Part shown: in pieces, positions 8,405 through 18,057 of the stretch
How positions within the stretch are numbered: position 1 is the stretch's first letter
Layout: every line of letters begins with the position of its first letter
Origin: Aminipila sp032051575
Lineage (GTDB): Bacteria > Bacillota > Clostridia > Peptostreptococcales > Anaerovoracaceae
Length of the DNA: 64,000 nt
Direction of reading: 5' to 3'
Assembly: GCF_032051575.1 (NCBI RefSeq)
Contig: NZ_DAMBYD010000008.1
Span: 62,001-126,000 of the forward strand
Notes under the pieces: generated by a model
The model's database searches: none
The model's input: the letters and a program-made list of their open reading frames with translations, nothing else
Told to the model about the DNA's origin: nothing
Program-made: the position numbers and the translations under genes

Positions 8405-9147
8405 AAAATATTGTAAAGCAGTTTTCAGGCTGTCTTGCTCTTGATAACGTGAACTTTGCTATGAACAAAGGAGAAACAGTGGCTATTATAGGGCCATCTG
8501 GTTCAGGAAAAAGTACGCTTTTAAGATGTATTAACTGTCTAGAGAGAATTACCAGTGGCAGGATTACATTGAACGGAGATACTTTTGTTGATACAAAATC
8601 AGGGCAAAAGGCCACTTACCTTTCAGATAAGGAACTTAAAAATATATGTGCAGAAACAGGAATGATTTTTCAGCATTTTAATTTATTTCCTCACATGACT
8701 TGCCTGGAAAATGTATGCTATGCACCTATAAAGGTAAAAAAACAAAGCAGAGCAGAAGCGGAGAAGAGGGGCCGCAAATTATTGGAAATGGTGGGATTAG
8801 ATTATAAGGCGGCAGCTTACCCCGCACAGCTTTCTGGTGGACAGAAACAGAGAGTTGCTATCGCTAGAGGCCTTGCTATGAATCCTGAAATTATGCTGTT
8901 TGATGAGCCTACCAGTGCTCTTGATCCAGAAATAACCGGGGAAGTGCTAAACGTTATGAGAAGACTGTCAGAGGAACATACCACTATGGTTATCGTGACT
9001 CATGAAATGGCATTTGCAAGAGAAGTAGCAGACCGTGTGATTTTTATGGATGCTGGAAGGATTGTAGAAGAAGGAACCGCAGATGAAATATTTCAAAATC
9101 CAAAGAGTGAGAGATTGAAAGACTTTTTAAGCTCTGTATTACGATAA
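8380..9147 (+). CDS. Amino acid ABC transporter, ATP-binding protein
   Basis: The protein powers import by the preceding permease. The 255-residue GlnQ/HisP-type ATPase has Walker A GPSGSGKST, the signature LSGGQKQR, Walker B IMLFDEPTS and the H-loop VTHEM. The ATG lies inside the end of the permease gene, with AAGGAGGGG upstream. It closes a complete binding-protein, permease and ATPase set, and a strong terminator follows. Confidence 0.96.
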   Translation: MESVILDMKNIVKQFSGCLALDNVNFAMNKGETVAIIGPSGSGKSTLLRCINCLERITSGRITLNGDTFVDTKSGQKATYLSDKELKNICAETGMIFQHFNLFPHMTCLENVCYAPIKVKKQSRAEAEKRGRKLLEMVGLDYKAAAYPAQLSGGQKQRVAIARGLAMNPEIMLFDEPTSALDPEITGEVLNVMRRLSEEHTTMVIVTHEMAFAREVADRVIFMDAGRIVEEGTADEIFQNPKSERLKDFLSSVLR

Positions 9148-9157
9148 GTGTAAACTA

Positions 9158-9202
9158 CCTCTTGAATGGTGTAGAATCAATACATCATTCAAGGGGTTTT
9201 TT
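9158..9202 (+). terminator. Terminator of the amino acid ABC operon
   Basis: A 15-bp stem (left arm 9158-9172, right arm 9182-9196, with a few G-U pairs) is followed by six T. It is a strong intrinsic terminator. Confidence 0.85.
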
Positions 9203-9321
9203 AATATGCCAAGAAAAATCCAATTGCACTGTTTTGAAATAAAACATATAATTTTGTCGGGTTTCTCTAAATAATTTTGAATGTATTAGTTGAGATGTCT
9301 CAGAAAAAAGGAGGTGACCCT

Positions 9322-9894
9322 GTGTCAAGGGATTCGGACGAAAGGCTTATAGCACTTTTAGATATAGATTCACAACAAGGATATGTTGAACTGATAGATA
9401 AATATTTAGGGTTTGTTTATAAAATTGCGTATAGCAAACTTTTAGGAATATGTAGCAAAGAAGATATTGAGGAATTCGTGTGTGATATCTTTTATGAATT
9501 TTACTGTAACCGGGATAAGATTAATCTTGAAAAGGGTTCAATAAAAGCTCTTTTAACAGTATTTACTAAACGAAGAGCAATAAATCTATTTAATAAAAAA
9601 ACAAAAGAACAAGAAGGCATTTCTCTATACGATGATAGCCTGCAGAACATCTTGATTGACAATGAAAATGTGGAACAACAGATTTTAGATACGGAGAGAA
9701 AAGCAAAATTAATTACTGCAATCAAATCTCTAGGAGCTCCAGACAGCCAAATCCTCATCAGAAAGCATTACTTGGGGCAGACCCTAAGAGAGATCAGCAT
9801 TGACTTGGATATGAGAGTTAAAACTGTAGAAAAACGGTATGAGAGAGCGTTAAAAAAATTGAGGAATGTCATTGGAGGTGTTGAAAATGCGTAA
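9322..9894 (+). CDS. RNA polymerase sigma factor, ECF-like sigma-70 family
   Basis: The GTG at 9322 is favoured because AAAGGAGGTG lies at 9307-9316 with ideal spacing; upstream codons from 9277 look unconserved. The 190-residue product has a region-2-like helix set (YKIAYSKLLGICSKEDIEEFVCDIFYEFY) and a region-4 helix-turn-helix (LIRKHYLGQTLREISIDLDMRVKTVEKRYERALKKLR). The gene overlaps the next one, a membrane protein with anti-sigma features, by 8 nt. The pair probably responds to an envelope signal. The regulon and signal are unknown. Confidence 0.88.
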   Translation: MSRDSDERLIALLDIDSQQGYVELIDKYLGFVYKIAYSKLLGICSKEDIEEFVCDIFYEFYCNRDKINLEKGSIKALLTVFTKRRAINLFNKKTKEQEGISLYDDSLQNILIDNENVEQQILDTERKAKLITAIKSLGAPDSQILIRKHYLGQTLREISIDLDMRVKTVEKRYERALKKLRNVIGGVENA

Positions 9895-10903
9895 TAACAG
9901 AAATAATATACCTGACAATAGCGTAGAGATTTTAAATGGTTTGGATGAACTAAATTTTGAGGAAGTAGAGACCCTTTTAACGGGAATCAACAGAGTGACT
10001 CTTTCTCCTGATGAGGAGATGCATTTGAAAGCAAAAATACTGGAGAAAGCGGGAGGCGGAGAATGGAAAAAGGTGCAGGATGCAGAAAGAAAAGCTGCAA
10101 TGAAAAAAAAGGTTGTGTACACTAAAAGCAGAATATATATGAGAAGGGCAGCTGCTTGTATTGCGGCAGTAATGATTTGCTCTATTGCTGCAATAGCAGC
10201 CACAAATATGGATGGATTACAACGATACTGGGGGAAAGATACAATAACTTACAGAGACAGCACCATAGAAACAATTCAGAGTGTTGAAAATGAAGACGTC
10301 AAGGCCAACATCGAGGGTATTGTTACCGACAATTATCAGTGCGTTTTTGTATTTAGTGTAGAAGCGCTTACAGAAGAAGGACGAAAGATCATAGATACCA
10401 ATATAAGCAAGCACTATATTATCGCACTGAAAATAAAGCCTAAAATGATAGAAGGTTATCCAAGTACGGGAATATTTCAGTATCCCGATGATAACAAAAA
10501 CAAGGATTATAAAGCCTATAAGTGTGATCTTGAACTTGAAAATGTAGATGTTACGCAGCCTGTAACCGTAGAATTTGCAGGGCTAACTATGAATTTTGAT
10601 ATTCCCCAATACATGCAGGTAATCACACTCTATCCTGATTCGAAAGCAGGATTTGAAAGTGTTGAGCTATCACCAATCGGCTACTATTATAAAGCTGCAG
10701 AATATGCGGAAGAGATAAGACTGATTAAGAAAGATGGTACGTTAGAAGATGATGAGATGGGGTATTTCGGTTCAATGAGCCAAAAAGACAATGGGGAGGT
10801 AACAAGTATAGTAGGCTCTTTTTCAAGACTGATAGATTTAAACGACTATTTGGGTATACAAATTGATGGGATAAACTACACTGCAAAGAAGTCAACTATA
10901 TAA
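9887..10903 (+). CDS. Probable membrane anti-sigma factor (DUF4179-like)
   Basis: The ATG at 9887 has GGAGGTG at 9874-9880 and overlaps the sigma gene. The 338-residue protein has a charged cytoplasmic N-terminus of about 85 residues, one membrane segment (AAACIAAVMICSIAAIAA, near residues 85-105) and a large extracytoplasmic domain. This matches clostridial DUF4179 proteins encoded next to ECF sigma factors. It would hold the sigma factor at the membrane until a signal is sensed outside. The family name is from memory; the topology and gene order are seen directly. Confidence 0.75.
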   Translation: MRNNRNNIPDNSVEILNGLDELNFEEVETLLTGINRVTLSPDEEMHLKAKILEKAGGGEWKKVQDAERKAAMKKKVVYTKSRIYMRRAAACIAAVMICSIAAIAATNMDGLQRYWGKDTITYRDSTIETIQSVENEDVKANIEGIVTDNYQCVFVFSVEALTEEGRKIIDTNISKHYIIALKIKPKMIEGYPSTGIFQYPDDNKNKDYKAYKCDLELENVDVTQPVTVEFAGLTMNFDIPQYMQVITLYPDSKAGFESVELSPIGYYYKAAEYAEEIRLIKKDGTLEDDEMGYFGSMSQKDNGEVTSIVGSFSRLIDLNDYLGIQIDGINYTAKKSTI

Positions 10904-10909
10904 GTCATA

Positions 10910-10959
10910 AAAAAACAATGTGAATTATTTATTTCCTTAAATAACTTACATTGTTTTTT
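10910..10959. terminator. Bidirectional terminator between the anti-sigma gene and coaBC
   Basis: AAAAAACAATGT pairs with ACATTGTTTTTT, with an inner stem TTATTTA / TAAATAA. A-runs and T-runs flank it on both sides, so it can stop transcription from both convergent genes. Confidence 0.85.
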
Positions 10960-10963
10960 GTTT

Positions 10964-12178
10964 TTAGTATCCAATTATATTTTTATTTTCATAGCATTTT
11001 AATGCTTCACCTATAATGGCATTAGCGGTATCAAACTTTGACATGATTGGAAGCTCATCATAGCCGCCTTTGGTGATGATTGTTACTATATTGGTGTCTG
11101 TACCAAATCCAGCACCAGCAACTTTCAAGTTATTGGCCACAATCAGATCTACATTCTTTTTCACAAGTTTTGCCTGTGAATTTTCCAGCATGTTTTCTGT
11201 CTCCATAGAGAAACCACACAAAACCTGCCCTTGCTTTTTTATAGAGCCTAAATGTTTCAGGATATCTTCCGTCCTTTTTAAAGGGATAGCTAAATCTTCA
11301 TCTTTCTTTTTCACTTTATTGTCATAAGTAACAGAAGGGGTATAATCCGCAACGGCGGCAGCTTTAAATACCATATCAGCAGATTCAAATCTTTCACTTA
11401 TAGCATCATACATATCTTTGGCAGAAGTGACAGAAACAATGTCAATAAACATAGGTGGTTGAATAGCTGTTTTTCCTGTAACTAATGTGACTTGCGCCCC
11501 ACGGAGCATGCAGGCTTTTGCTATGGCATAACCCATTTTTCCTGTAGAATGATTCGTAATATATCTGACCGGATCTATAGCTTCCTGAGTAGGTCCAGCA
11601 GTTACAATAACATTTTTCCCTGCTAGGTCTTTTTTCATAGCGAGATGTTTTAGAATATACTCAAATAATATTTCGGGCTCAGGCATTTTTCCTTCGCCTA
11701 CATCGTTGCAGGCAAGTAAGCCTGTAGCGGGGGTGATGATTTCGAATCCATAATCACCTAATTTCTTTAAATTATCCTGTGTAATAGGATTTTGATACAT
11801 ATTGGTATTCATGGCAGGAGATACTAGTTTTATAGCCTTAGATGCTAAAACAGTGGTTGTAAGCATGTCATCTGCGATGCCGTTTGCAAATTTTGCGATA
11901 ACATTTGCACTAGCAGGAGCAATCATCATTAAATCAGCCTTTTTTGCAATGGAGATATGTGTCACATCAAATTTAAAATCTCTATCAAATGTATCAACAA
12001 GGCATTTGTTACCTGTTAGTGTTTCAAAAGTCAGCGGTGTTATAAATTCACAGGCATTTTTAGTCATTATTACATGTACATCACAATGGTGCTTCTTTAA
12101 AGCACTTGCTAAATACGCGGTTTTATAAGCAGCAATACTGCCTGTTATTCCTAGAACAACGGTTTTTCCTGTTAACAT
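10964..12178 (-). CDS. coaBC: Phosphopantothenoylcysteine decarboxylase / phosphopantothenate-cysteine ligase
   Basis: This bifunctional enzyme carries out two steps of coenzyme A synthesis: joining cysteine to 4'-phosphopantothenate (CoaB), then FMN-dependent decarboxylation to 4'-phosphopantetheine (CoaC). The 404-residue protein begins with the flavoprotein domain (VLGITGSIAAYKTAYLA), contains the PAMNTNMYQ motif and the active-site Cys of LLACNDVGEGKMP, then the CoaB domain (NVIVTAGPTQEAIDPVRYITNHSTGKMG). Both halves look complete. It is divergent from glnS. Confidence 0.97.
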   Translation of the reverse strand: MLTGKTVVLGITGSIAAYKTAYLASALKKHHCDVHVIMTKNACEFITPLTFETLTGNKCLVDTFDRDFKFDVTHISIAKKADLMMIAPASANVIAKFANGIADDMLTTTVLASKAIKLVSPAMNTNMYQNPITQDNLKKLGDYGFEIITPATGLLACNDVGEGKMPEPEILFEYILKHLAMKKDLAGKNVIVTAGPTQEAIDPVRYITNHSTGKMGYAIAKACMLRGAQVTLVTGKTAIQPPMFIDIVSVTSAKDMYDAISERFESADMVFKAAAVADYTPSVTYDNKVKKKDEDLAIPLKRTEDILKHLGSIKKQGQVLCGFSMETENMLENSQAKLVKKNVDLIVANNLKVAGAGFGTDTNIVTIITKGGYDELPIMSKFDTANAIIGEALKCYENKNIIGY

Positions 12179-12370
12179 AATGAAGTTACCTTTCTAAATC
12201 AATTTAATTTATAAATTGTATATAGCCACAACATTTTTGTGGCGGACATACCATTATTTTAAATACTTATTGCACGAAAAGCAACTAGAATGTTATAATA
12301 TTAATTTAGATAGTGACGGCGTTGCCGTAAGGAAATCAACATTGAAAAAAGAAAATTAGGGGGAAGGATA

Positions 12371-14047
12371 ATGGCTGACATGAACAAGGACGTTAATTCT
12401 GAAGTGACAGAAACACAGGCAGCTTCCAATTTTATTCATAATATTATAGATAAAGATTTGGAAACTCAAAAATATGGAGATAAGGTATACACCAGATTTC
12501 CTCCGGAACCAAATGGATATCTTCATATAGGACACGCTAAATCAATATGTTTAAATTTTTCAACTGCACAAAAATATGGTGGAATGTGCAATTTAAGATA
12601 TGATGATACAAATCCCGTGAAAGAGGATGTGGAATATGTGGATTCCATTGAAGAAGATGTGAAATGGCTGGGATTCCAATGGGATAAAAGACTTTGGGCA
12701 TCCGAATATTTTGATAAAATGTACGAAGCGGCGATTGAACTTATAAAAAAGGGTAAGGCTTTTGTATGTGACTTAAATGCAGAACAAATTAGAGAATATA
12801 GAGGGACTTTAAGAGAACCTGGTAAGGAAAGCCCATATAGAAACAGAAGTGCAGAAGAAAATCTTGCGCTTTTTGAGGAAATGCGGGAAGGCAAGTATAC
12901 TGATGGAGAAAAGGTCCTTCGTGCCAAAATAGACATGGCTTCTCCGAATATTAATTTAAGAGATCCAGTTATTTACAGAATAGCACATACTACTCATCAT
13001 AACACAGGCGATAAATGGTGTATTTATCCGATGTATGATTTTGCACATCCAATTGAGGATGCCATTGAAGGAATCACACATTCAATATGTACACTTGAAT
13101 TTGAGGATCACAGGCCACTGTATGAATGGGTGCTTAATGAGCTTGGCTGGTGGCAGGCTCCTCCACAGCAGATTGAGTTTGCAAGATTAAATATTACAAA
13201 TACTGTAATGTCTAAGAGATATTTAAAAGCTATGGTTGATGATGCAGTTGTTGAAGGCTGGGATGACCCTCGTATGCCTACTATTGCAGGCTTAAGAAGA
13301 AGGGGATATACCCCGGAATCTGTAAGAGATTTCTGCGAAAGAATTGGGGTATCAAAGGCAAATAGCCTAGTAGATATCGCATTACTTGAACATTGTGTGA
13401 GGGAAGATCTTAAGAATAAAGTTCTGAGCAGAAATGTTGTAGAGAATCCGATTAAGATTGTTATAACGAACTATCCTGAACATCAAACGGAAGAAGTGGA
13501 AATTGAAAACAGCAAGGAAGTTCCAGAAATGGGTAACCGAATGGTTCCGTTTTCAAGAGAACTTTATGTAGATGGTGAAGACTTTATGGAAGTTCCTGTT
13601 AAGAAGTACTTTAGGTTATTTCCAGGTAACGAAGTTCGATTTAAGGGAGCATACTTTATTACTTGTAATGAAGTAATTAAGAATGAAGATGGCAGTATAA
13701 AAGAACTTCACTGTACTTATGATCCAGAAACCAAAAGTGGAAGTGGCTTTGAAGGGCGTAAGGTAAAAGGTACCATTCATTGGGTAGACGCTAAAACCGC
13801 AGTTAAAATCAGGATTCGTCAATATGGATACCTGATGATAGAAGATGAAAATGGCGAAAATGTTATGAACCCTGATTCATTAAAGGAAATTGAGGCTTAT
13901 GCAGAACCTGCGATTGCAGAAGCAAAACCGGGCGAACGCTTCCAGTTCTTTAGACACGGCTATTATATTGCCGATACAAAACTTTCAAATGATACGGAGA
14001 AAGTATTTAATAGAATTGTAGACTTAAAGAGCTCTTGGAAGAAATAA
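12371..14047 (+). CDS. glnS: Glutaminyl-tRNA synthetase
   Basis: The enzyme charges tRNA-Gln with glutamine. The 558-residue class I synthetase has the HIGH motif in PNGYLHIGHAKS, the VMSKR form of the KMSKS loop and the C-terminal anticodon-binding barrel. Many Gram-positive bacteria instead form Gln-tRNA through GatCAB, but direct GlnRS is known in a number of Clostridia, usually explained by horizontal transfer. The gene follows GGGGAAGG and stands alone. A small hairpin (ACGGC / GCCGT, 12316-12328) lies in its leader, but there is no T-box core. Confidence 0.96.
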   Translation: MADMNKDVNSEVTETQAASNFIHNIIDKDLETQKYGDKVYTRFPPEPNGYLHIGHAKSICLNFSTAQKYGGMCNLRYDDTNPVKEDVEYVDSIEEDVKWLGFQWDKRLWASEYFDKMYEAAIELIKKGKAFVCDLNAEQIREYRGTLREPGKESPYRNRSAEENLALFEEMREGKYTDGEKVLRAKIDMASPNINLRDPVIYRIAHTTHHNTGDKWCIYPMYDFAHPIEDAIEGITHSICTLEFEDHRPLYEWVLNELGWWQAPPQQIEFARLNITNTVMSKRYLKAMVDDAVVEGWDDPRMPTIAGLRRRGYTPESVRDFCERIGVSKANSLVDIALLEHCVREDLKNKVLSRNVVENPIKIVITNYPEHQTEEVEIENSKEVPEMGNRMVPFSRELYVDGEDFMEVPVKKYFRLFPGNEVRFKGAYFITCNEVIKNEDGSIKELHCTYDPETKSGSGFEGRKVKGTIHWVDAKTAVKIRIRQYGYLMIEDENGENVMNPDSLKEIEAYAEPAIAEAKPGERFQFFRHGYYIADTKLSNDTEKVFNRIVDLKSSWKK

Positions 14048-14131
14048 GGGAATTTAAACGCAGGCTGGTGGGTTTTGGCAAAAAGCTGAAACTTATCAGC
14101 CTTTTATAATAATTTGAAAGGTGAAACAGAT

Positions 14132-15283
14132 ATGAACTATTACGAAAAGTCATTAGAGGCACATGAAAAGAATAAGGGGAAATTAGCGGTAAGAAGTAAA
14201 CTAAAAGTTACAAACAGAGATGAACTTTCTATTGCATATACGCCAGGTGTTGCAGAACCTTGCAGAAAAATACATGAAAATCCGGAAGACGTATATAAAT
14301 ACACAGCTAAAGGAAACATGGTAGCAGTAGTAAGTGACGGGTCTGCTGTATTAGGCTTGGGGAATATAGGAGCAAAGGCAGCCATTCCTGTAATGGAAGG
14401 GAAGGCTGTACTATTCAAGGAATTCGCAGATGTGGATGCGATCCCTATCTGCCTTGAAACTCAGGACACAGAGGAGATAATAAATATAGTAAAAAATCTT
14501 GCCCCAACATTTGGAGGCATTAATCTTGAAGATATTTCAGCACCTAGATGTTTTGAAATCGAACGCAGATTGCAGGAACTTGTGGATATTCCGGTATTCC
14601 ATGATGATCAGCATGGCACAGCTGTAGTTGTTTCCGCAGCAGCTATTAATGCGTTAAAAATCGTAGGAAAAACACTGGAAGAAATAAAAGTAGTAATAAA
14701 TGGAGCCGGTGCAGCGGGTACTGCCATTGCTAAGATGTTTTTAAACTTAGGTGTAAAAAATGTTATAGTATGTGACAGATCTGGTGCTATTTGCAGGACA
14801 AATGAAAAGTTGTCACCAGCAAAAATGGAACTGGCAATGATAACAAATGAAAACTTAGAAACGGGTACTTTACAGGATGTCCTTGCAGCAGCAGATATGT
14901 TTGTCGGGGTATCAGCACCAAAGAGTCTGACGGAAGAAATGGTCAGGAGTATGGCTAAAGATCCTATCGTCTTTCCTATGGCAAATCCTGAGCCTGAAAT
15001 TATGCCTGAATTAGCAAAAAAAGCAGGAGCTAGGGTTATAGGAACAGGAAGATCCGATTTTCCAAATCAGATAAATAATGTACTTGCTTTTCCTGGAATT
15101 TTTAAAGGGGCGTTATCTGTAAGAGCTTCAAGGATTACGGAAGAAATGAAGGTCGCAGCAGCTTTTGCGCTGGCAAACCTAGTTAAAGAAGATGAGTTAA
15201 AGGAAGATTATATTATTCCAAGCCCATTCACTGAGGGGGTTGCTGACATAGTGGCAGCTGCAGTTGCTGGTACTTGGAAATAA
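14132..15283 (+). CDS. NAD(P)-dependent malic enzyme
   Basis: Malic enzyme oxidatively decarboxylates malate to pyruvate. The ATG at 14132 (MNYYEKSLEAHEKNKGK) is the family-typical start, with GAAAGGTG ahead. The 383-residue short form contains YTPGVAEPC, DGSAVLGLGNIG, the metal-binding region HDDQHGTAVV and a Rossmann fold NGAGAAGTAIAKMF. It is the two-domain bacterial type without the phosphotransacetylase extension. The cofactor preference is not obvious. It is convergent with the hybrid kinase and shares its terminator. Confidence 0.95.
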   Translation: MNYYEKSLEAHEKNKGKLAVRSKLKVTNRDELSIAYTPGVAEPCRKIHENPEDVYKYTAKGNMVAVVSDGSAVLGLGNIGAKAAIPVMEGKAVLFKEFADVDAIPICLETQDTEEIINIVKNLAPTFGGINLEDISAPRCFEIERRLQELVDIPVFHDDQHGTAVVVSAAAINALKIVGKTLEEIKVVINGAGAAGTAIAKMFLNLGVKNVIVCDRSGAICRTNEKLSPAKMELAMITNENLETGTLQDVLAAADMFVGVSAPKSLTEEMVRSMAKDPIVFPMANPEPEIMPELAKKAGARVIGTGRSDFPNQINNVLAFPGIFKGALSVRASRITEEMKVAAAFALANLVKEDELKEDYIIPSPFTEGVADIVAAAVAGTWK

Positions 15284-15355
15284 ACTATTTAATCCGATGA
15301 ATCATTCATGAAGTAAATTATTAATGATAAAATTAACAAATGAAGAAAAAAGCAT

Positions 15356-15398
15356 AGGAGCGCAAAAGTTATACTTAAGTATGCTGCGCTCCTTTTTT
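15356..15398. terminator. Bidirectional terminator, malic enzyme / hybrid kinase
   Basis: AGGAGCGCA (15356-15364) pairs with TGCGCTCCT (15385-15393), with a smaller self-complementary ATACTTAAGTAT inside and a T-run on the right. A-rich sequence on the left allows use on the minus strand too. Confidence 0.88.
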
Positions 15399-17985
15399 AA
15401 TTACAACCAGAGCTTTTTTTGCATACTCCGTCAAGCTTATCCCTAAATATAGGAAGAAGTGTTGTTGCTTTTTCGGACTCTTCTTTAAGGGCTGCCTCTA
15501 ATTCAGCAGCTACTTGTTGTAAAGGAAGAAGACCTAAAGTGCCAGCAAGACCTTTTACAGAATGAGCTATTCTGTGTGCTTCTGTATAGTTCTTGTCTAA
15601 AAGCAACTCTTGAATATCGTTATCAACATGAGCATAAGAAGTTTTGAATTTCGTTAAGTGTTTTATGTATTGTTTCTCTGAACAGCCTAAATTCTTAGCT
15701 GCTTCGGCTAAATTTAAATCAGAGGTACACTCACTTTCCAATTCCAAATCAGAAGGCACTGGAATCGGTTTTGAATCCTTACAACCACCGAAGTATGGCA
15801 GCAGAGTACGGTGAAAATCCTGATAACGGAAGGGCTTGCTTATAAAGCCATCCATAATTCCTTTGTATTTGTTTTTGGTTGCAGTATCTATATTTGTCGC
15901 AGTTAAGGCAATGATCGGACAAGTAATACCAATTTCTGTTTTTAAGATCTCAGCAGCAGTATAACCATCCATATTTGGCATATGTATGTCCATGAGGATT
16001 ACGGTATAGTAATCTTCAGGAACTTTAATACACATATCTATAGCTTCCTGACCATCACAAGCATGCTCACAAATAATTTGGGAATCAGCTAACATATTCT
16101 GAGTCACTTCATAATTTAATTCAGTATCTTCAACTACCAGCACTCTGTGGCCTTTTCCGTCAAGAAGCGGCAAGGAATTTGAAGCACCGCTTGAAACCTC
16201 GCATCCAGCTGGGTCCGCAGTACGTGCCCAAATTGTAAATTGGAACTTACTGCCAATACCCTTTTGGCTTTCTACCCAGATGTCTCCGCCCATAGCATTT
16301 ACTACATGTTTACAAATGGCAAGGCCAAGGCCAGTCCCTTGATGCTGCTTGGTCAGATGATTTTCTAATTGTTCAAATTCCTGGAAGACTTTTGATAAAT
16401 CCGTCTCTTCTATGCCTAATCCAGTATCCTCAATAGTGAACTTTAATAAAATAGAGTTTGCTTGTCCTCCAAGCTGTTCAATAATGAGGCGGATATGCCC
16501 GGAATTTGTAAATTTGCAGGCATTATTCACCAGATTAAGGAGAACTTGTGCAAGTCTTGTCTTATCCATGGATAAGCATAAATCAGCAGAAAATTTGAAG
16601 TCTTTAATGAATTCAAGACCTTTACTATATATAATTGGTCTAAAAATCTCTTCATATTCATCAAGCATATTCTGTAGATTAAAATCTGAAGGATATAAAA
16701 CAAAATTTGATTTTTGTATTTTTGATATATCTAAAACATCATTAATGATGTTTAACAGAAGCTCTGAAGAAATATGTATTTTGGATAAAATATCATTCTG
16801 CTTATTGGTTAGTTCAGTGCCCTTTAAAATATGAACCATGCCACTAATTACATTTAATGGTGTTTTTATTTCGTGAGATACATTTGCGATAAACGAAGAT
16901 TTTGCATTTGCAAAAAACTCAATTTCTTTTAATTGCTGCTTTAATTCATTATCTTTTCTTTTACTTTCAGTACAGTCTTGTATCAAACTAACAAACTTTG
17001 GCTCATCTTTATCATCGAATATAGCGAAACAATTGTAGTTAATGCAGTGTATTTCACCTTCGTGGGTATATGAAAGTAAGATATTTTTCTGGTTTTCTGC
17101 AAAAGAATGGGATGGCAATGTTGTTGCTATTTCTTCTGGAAGTATAGCAAAGGATGTCTGACCAAGTGGATTCGGTGACTGAATATTTAGAAGCTGCTTA
17201 TAAGTAGCATTCATATATTCATATTTATAATGCTTGTCCACTATGGCCATACCTACATCGGCGTTTTCAATTGCTTTACTGTAAAGCTGATTAAAGTATG
17301 CATTATATTGGTTGGCTTTTAAATATAGTGAGACGGCTCTTGAGGCACATAAAGCCAATATTGTACCAATAAAAATCGAGAAAGTCGATATAATATGAAG
17401 AAGATACTGTAAGTGGGCTTCTTTTCCTTTAATACGCTCCACGTAATGTAAAGTATATTCATTAGAAAAGTCGGTTTTTGTGGAATATAGATCAGCAAAG
17501 GTACTGCGATATATATAGGATGTATTTTTCTGATCTACAGCTGATAAAGTAATGTCTACCAGCTGGTTATAACAATCCAGAGTGGATAACAGTAAATTTT
17601 GTTCCTTGGAATCCAAAGAAAATTTTGTGGGTACACGATCTGCTGACTTGTTATGGTCTTTTGGAATTTCAAAATCACTAAGTTCCTCACTGTTAGCAAA
17701 TCGAAGGTAATTAGTGTTTACGTTGGTACAGCTTATAAAGTTGTTTGCATAATTGGTGAATTTATACTTGGCAGAGGCATCACCAGTAGATATATAATCT
17801 TTTGCTTCTGCAATTAATCCGTTAAATACTTTATCATATGTATTGTTAAAACTTAAAAGGCTATTTTTACTTTTTTCGTAATTAATAAGCTGGCTATTTG
17901 CTGATACATAACATACCAGACAACATACAAAAATTAGAGACAATATAGTAATTGTCACTAAAATATATTTCAGTTTGTGCAGCAT
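15397..17985 (-). CDS. Hybrid sensor histidine kinase with receiver and Hpt domains
   Basis: I chose the ATG at 17983-17985 (MLHKLKYILV) because AAGGAGG stands just before it; a longer reading to 18018 lacks one. The 862 residues hold two membrane segments (about 7-29 and 195-217) around an extracytoplasmic sensor, a PAS-like region (235-345), HisKA with His371 (NVSHEIKTPLN), HATPase_c (GTGLGL near 550), a receiver with Asp666 (MDIHMPNMDG) and a C-terminal Hpt with His808 (AHSVKGLAGTLG). It contains a full His-Asp-His relay but no DNA-binding output and no adjacent regulator. Its promoter carries two Spo0A-like boxes, so a link to sporulation control is a reasonable inference. Confidence 0.95.
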   Translation of the reverse strand: MLHKLKYILVTITILSLIFVCCLVCYVSANSQLINYEKSKNSLLSFNNTYDKVFNGLIAEAKDYISTGDASAKYKFTNYANNFISCTNVNTNYLRFANSEELSDFEIPKDHNKSADRVPTKFSLDSKEQNLLLSTLDCYNQLVDITLSAVDQKNTSYIYRSTFADLYSTKTDFSNEYTLHYVERIKGKEAHLQYLLHIISTFSIFIGTILALCASRAVSLYLKANQYNAYFNQLYSKAIENADVGMAIVDKHYKYEYMNATYKQLLNIQSPNPLGQTSFAILPEEIATTLPSHSFAENQKNILLSYTHEGEIHCINYNCFAIFDDKDEPKFVSLIQDCTESKRKDNELKQQLKEIEFFANAKSSFIANVSHEIKTPLNVISGMVHILKGTELTNKQNDILSKIHISSELLLNIINDVLDISKIQKSNFVLYPSDFNLQNMLDEYEEIFRPIIYSKGLEFIKDFKFSADLCLSMDKTRLAQVLLNLVNNACKFTNSGHIRLIIEQLGGQANSILLKFTIEDTGLGIEETDLSKVFQEFEQLENHLTKQHQGTGLGLAICKHVVNAMGGDIWVESQKGIGSKFQFTIWARTADPAGCEVSSGASNSLPLLDGKGHRVLVVEDTELNYEVTQNMLADSQIICEHACDGQEAIDMCIKVPEDYYTVILMDIHMPNMDGYTAAEILKTEIGITCPIIALTATNIDTATKNKYKGIMDGFISKPFRYQDFHRTLLPYFGGCKDSKPIPVPSDLELESECTSDLNLAEAAKNLGCSEKQYIKHLTKFKTSYAHVDNDIQELLLDKNYTEAHRIAHSVKGLAGTLGLLPLQQVAAELEAALKEESEKATTLLPIFRDKLDGVCKKSSGCN

Positions 17986-18028
17986 ACCGGATTCCTCCTT
18001 TCTTATGTCAAAATTCATTTACAAATGC

Positions 18029-18057
18029 ATTGTAATCTGTCGAAAAATAAATGTAAA
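18029..18057 (-). promoter_or_regulatory. Promoter of the hybrid kinase
   Basis: Read on the minus strand, TTTACA (18052-18057), a 17-nt spacer and TACAAT (18029-18034) form a good sigma-A promoter about 45 nt upstream of the kinase ATG. One Spo0A-like box lies inside the spacer and a second just upstream of the -35. Confidence 0.65.

Noticed and set aside
9850..10203. A 117-codon minus-strand open frame opposite the anti-sigma gene
   Set aside because: It lies entirely against well-supported coding sequence, has no ribosome binding site, and its composition is that of a reverse-strand shadow.
12179..12370. T-box or riboswitch upstream of glnS
   Set aside because: The hairpins GCCACAA / TTGTGGC (12225-12243) and ACGGC / GCCGT (12316-12328) exist, but there is no T-box core sequence or terminator/antiterminator pair.
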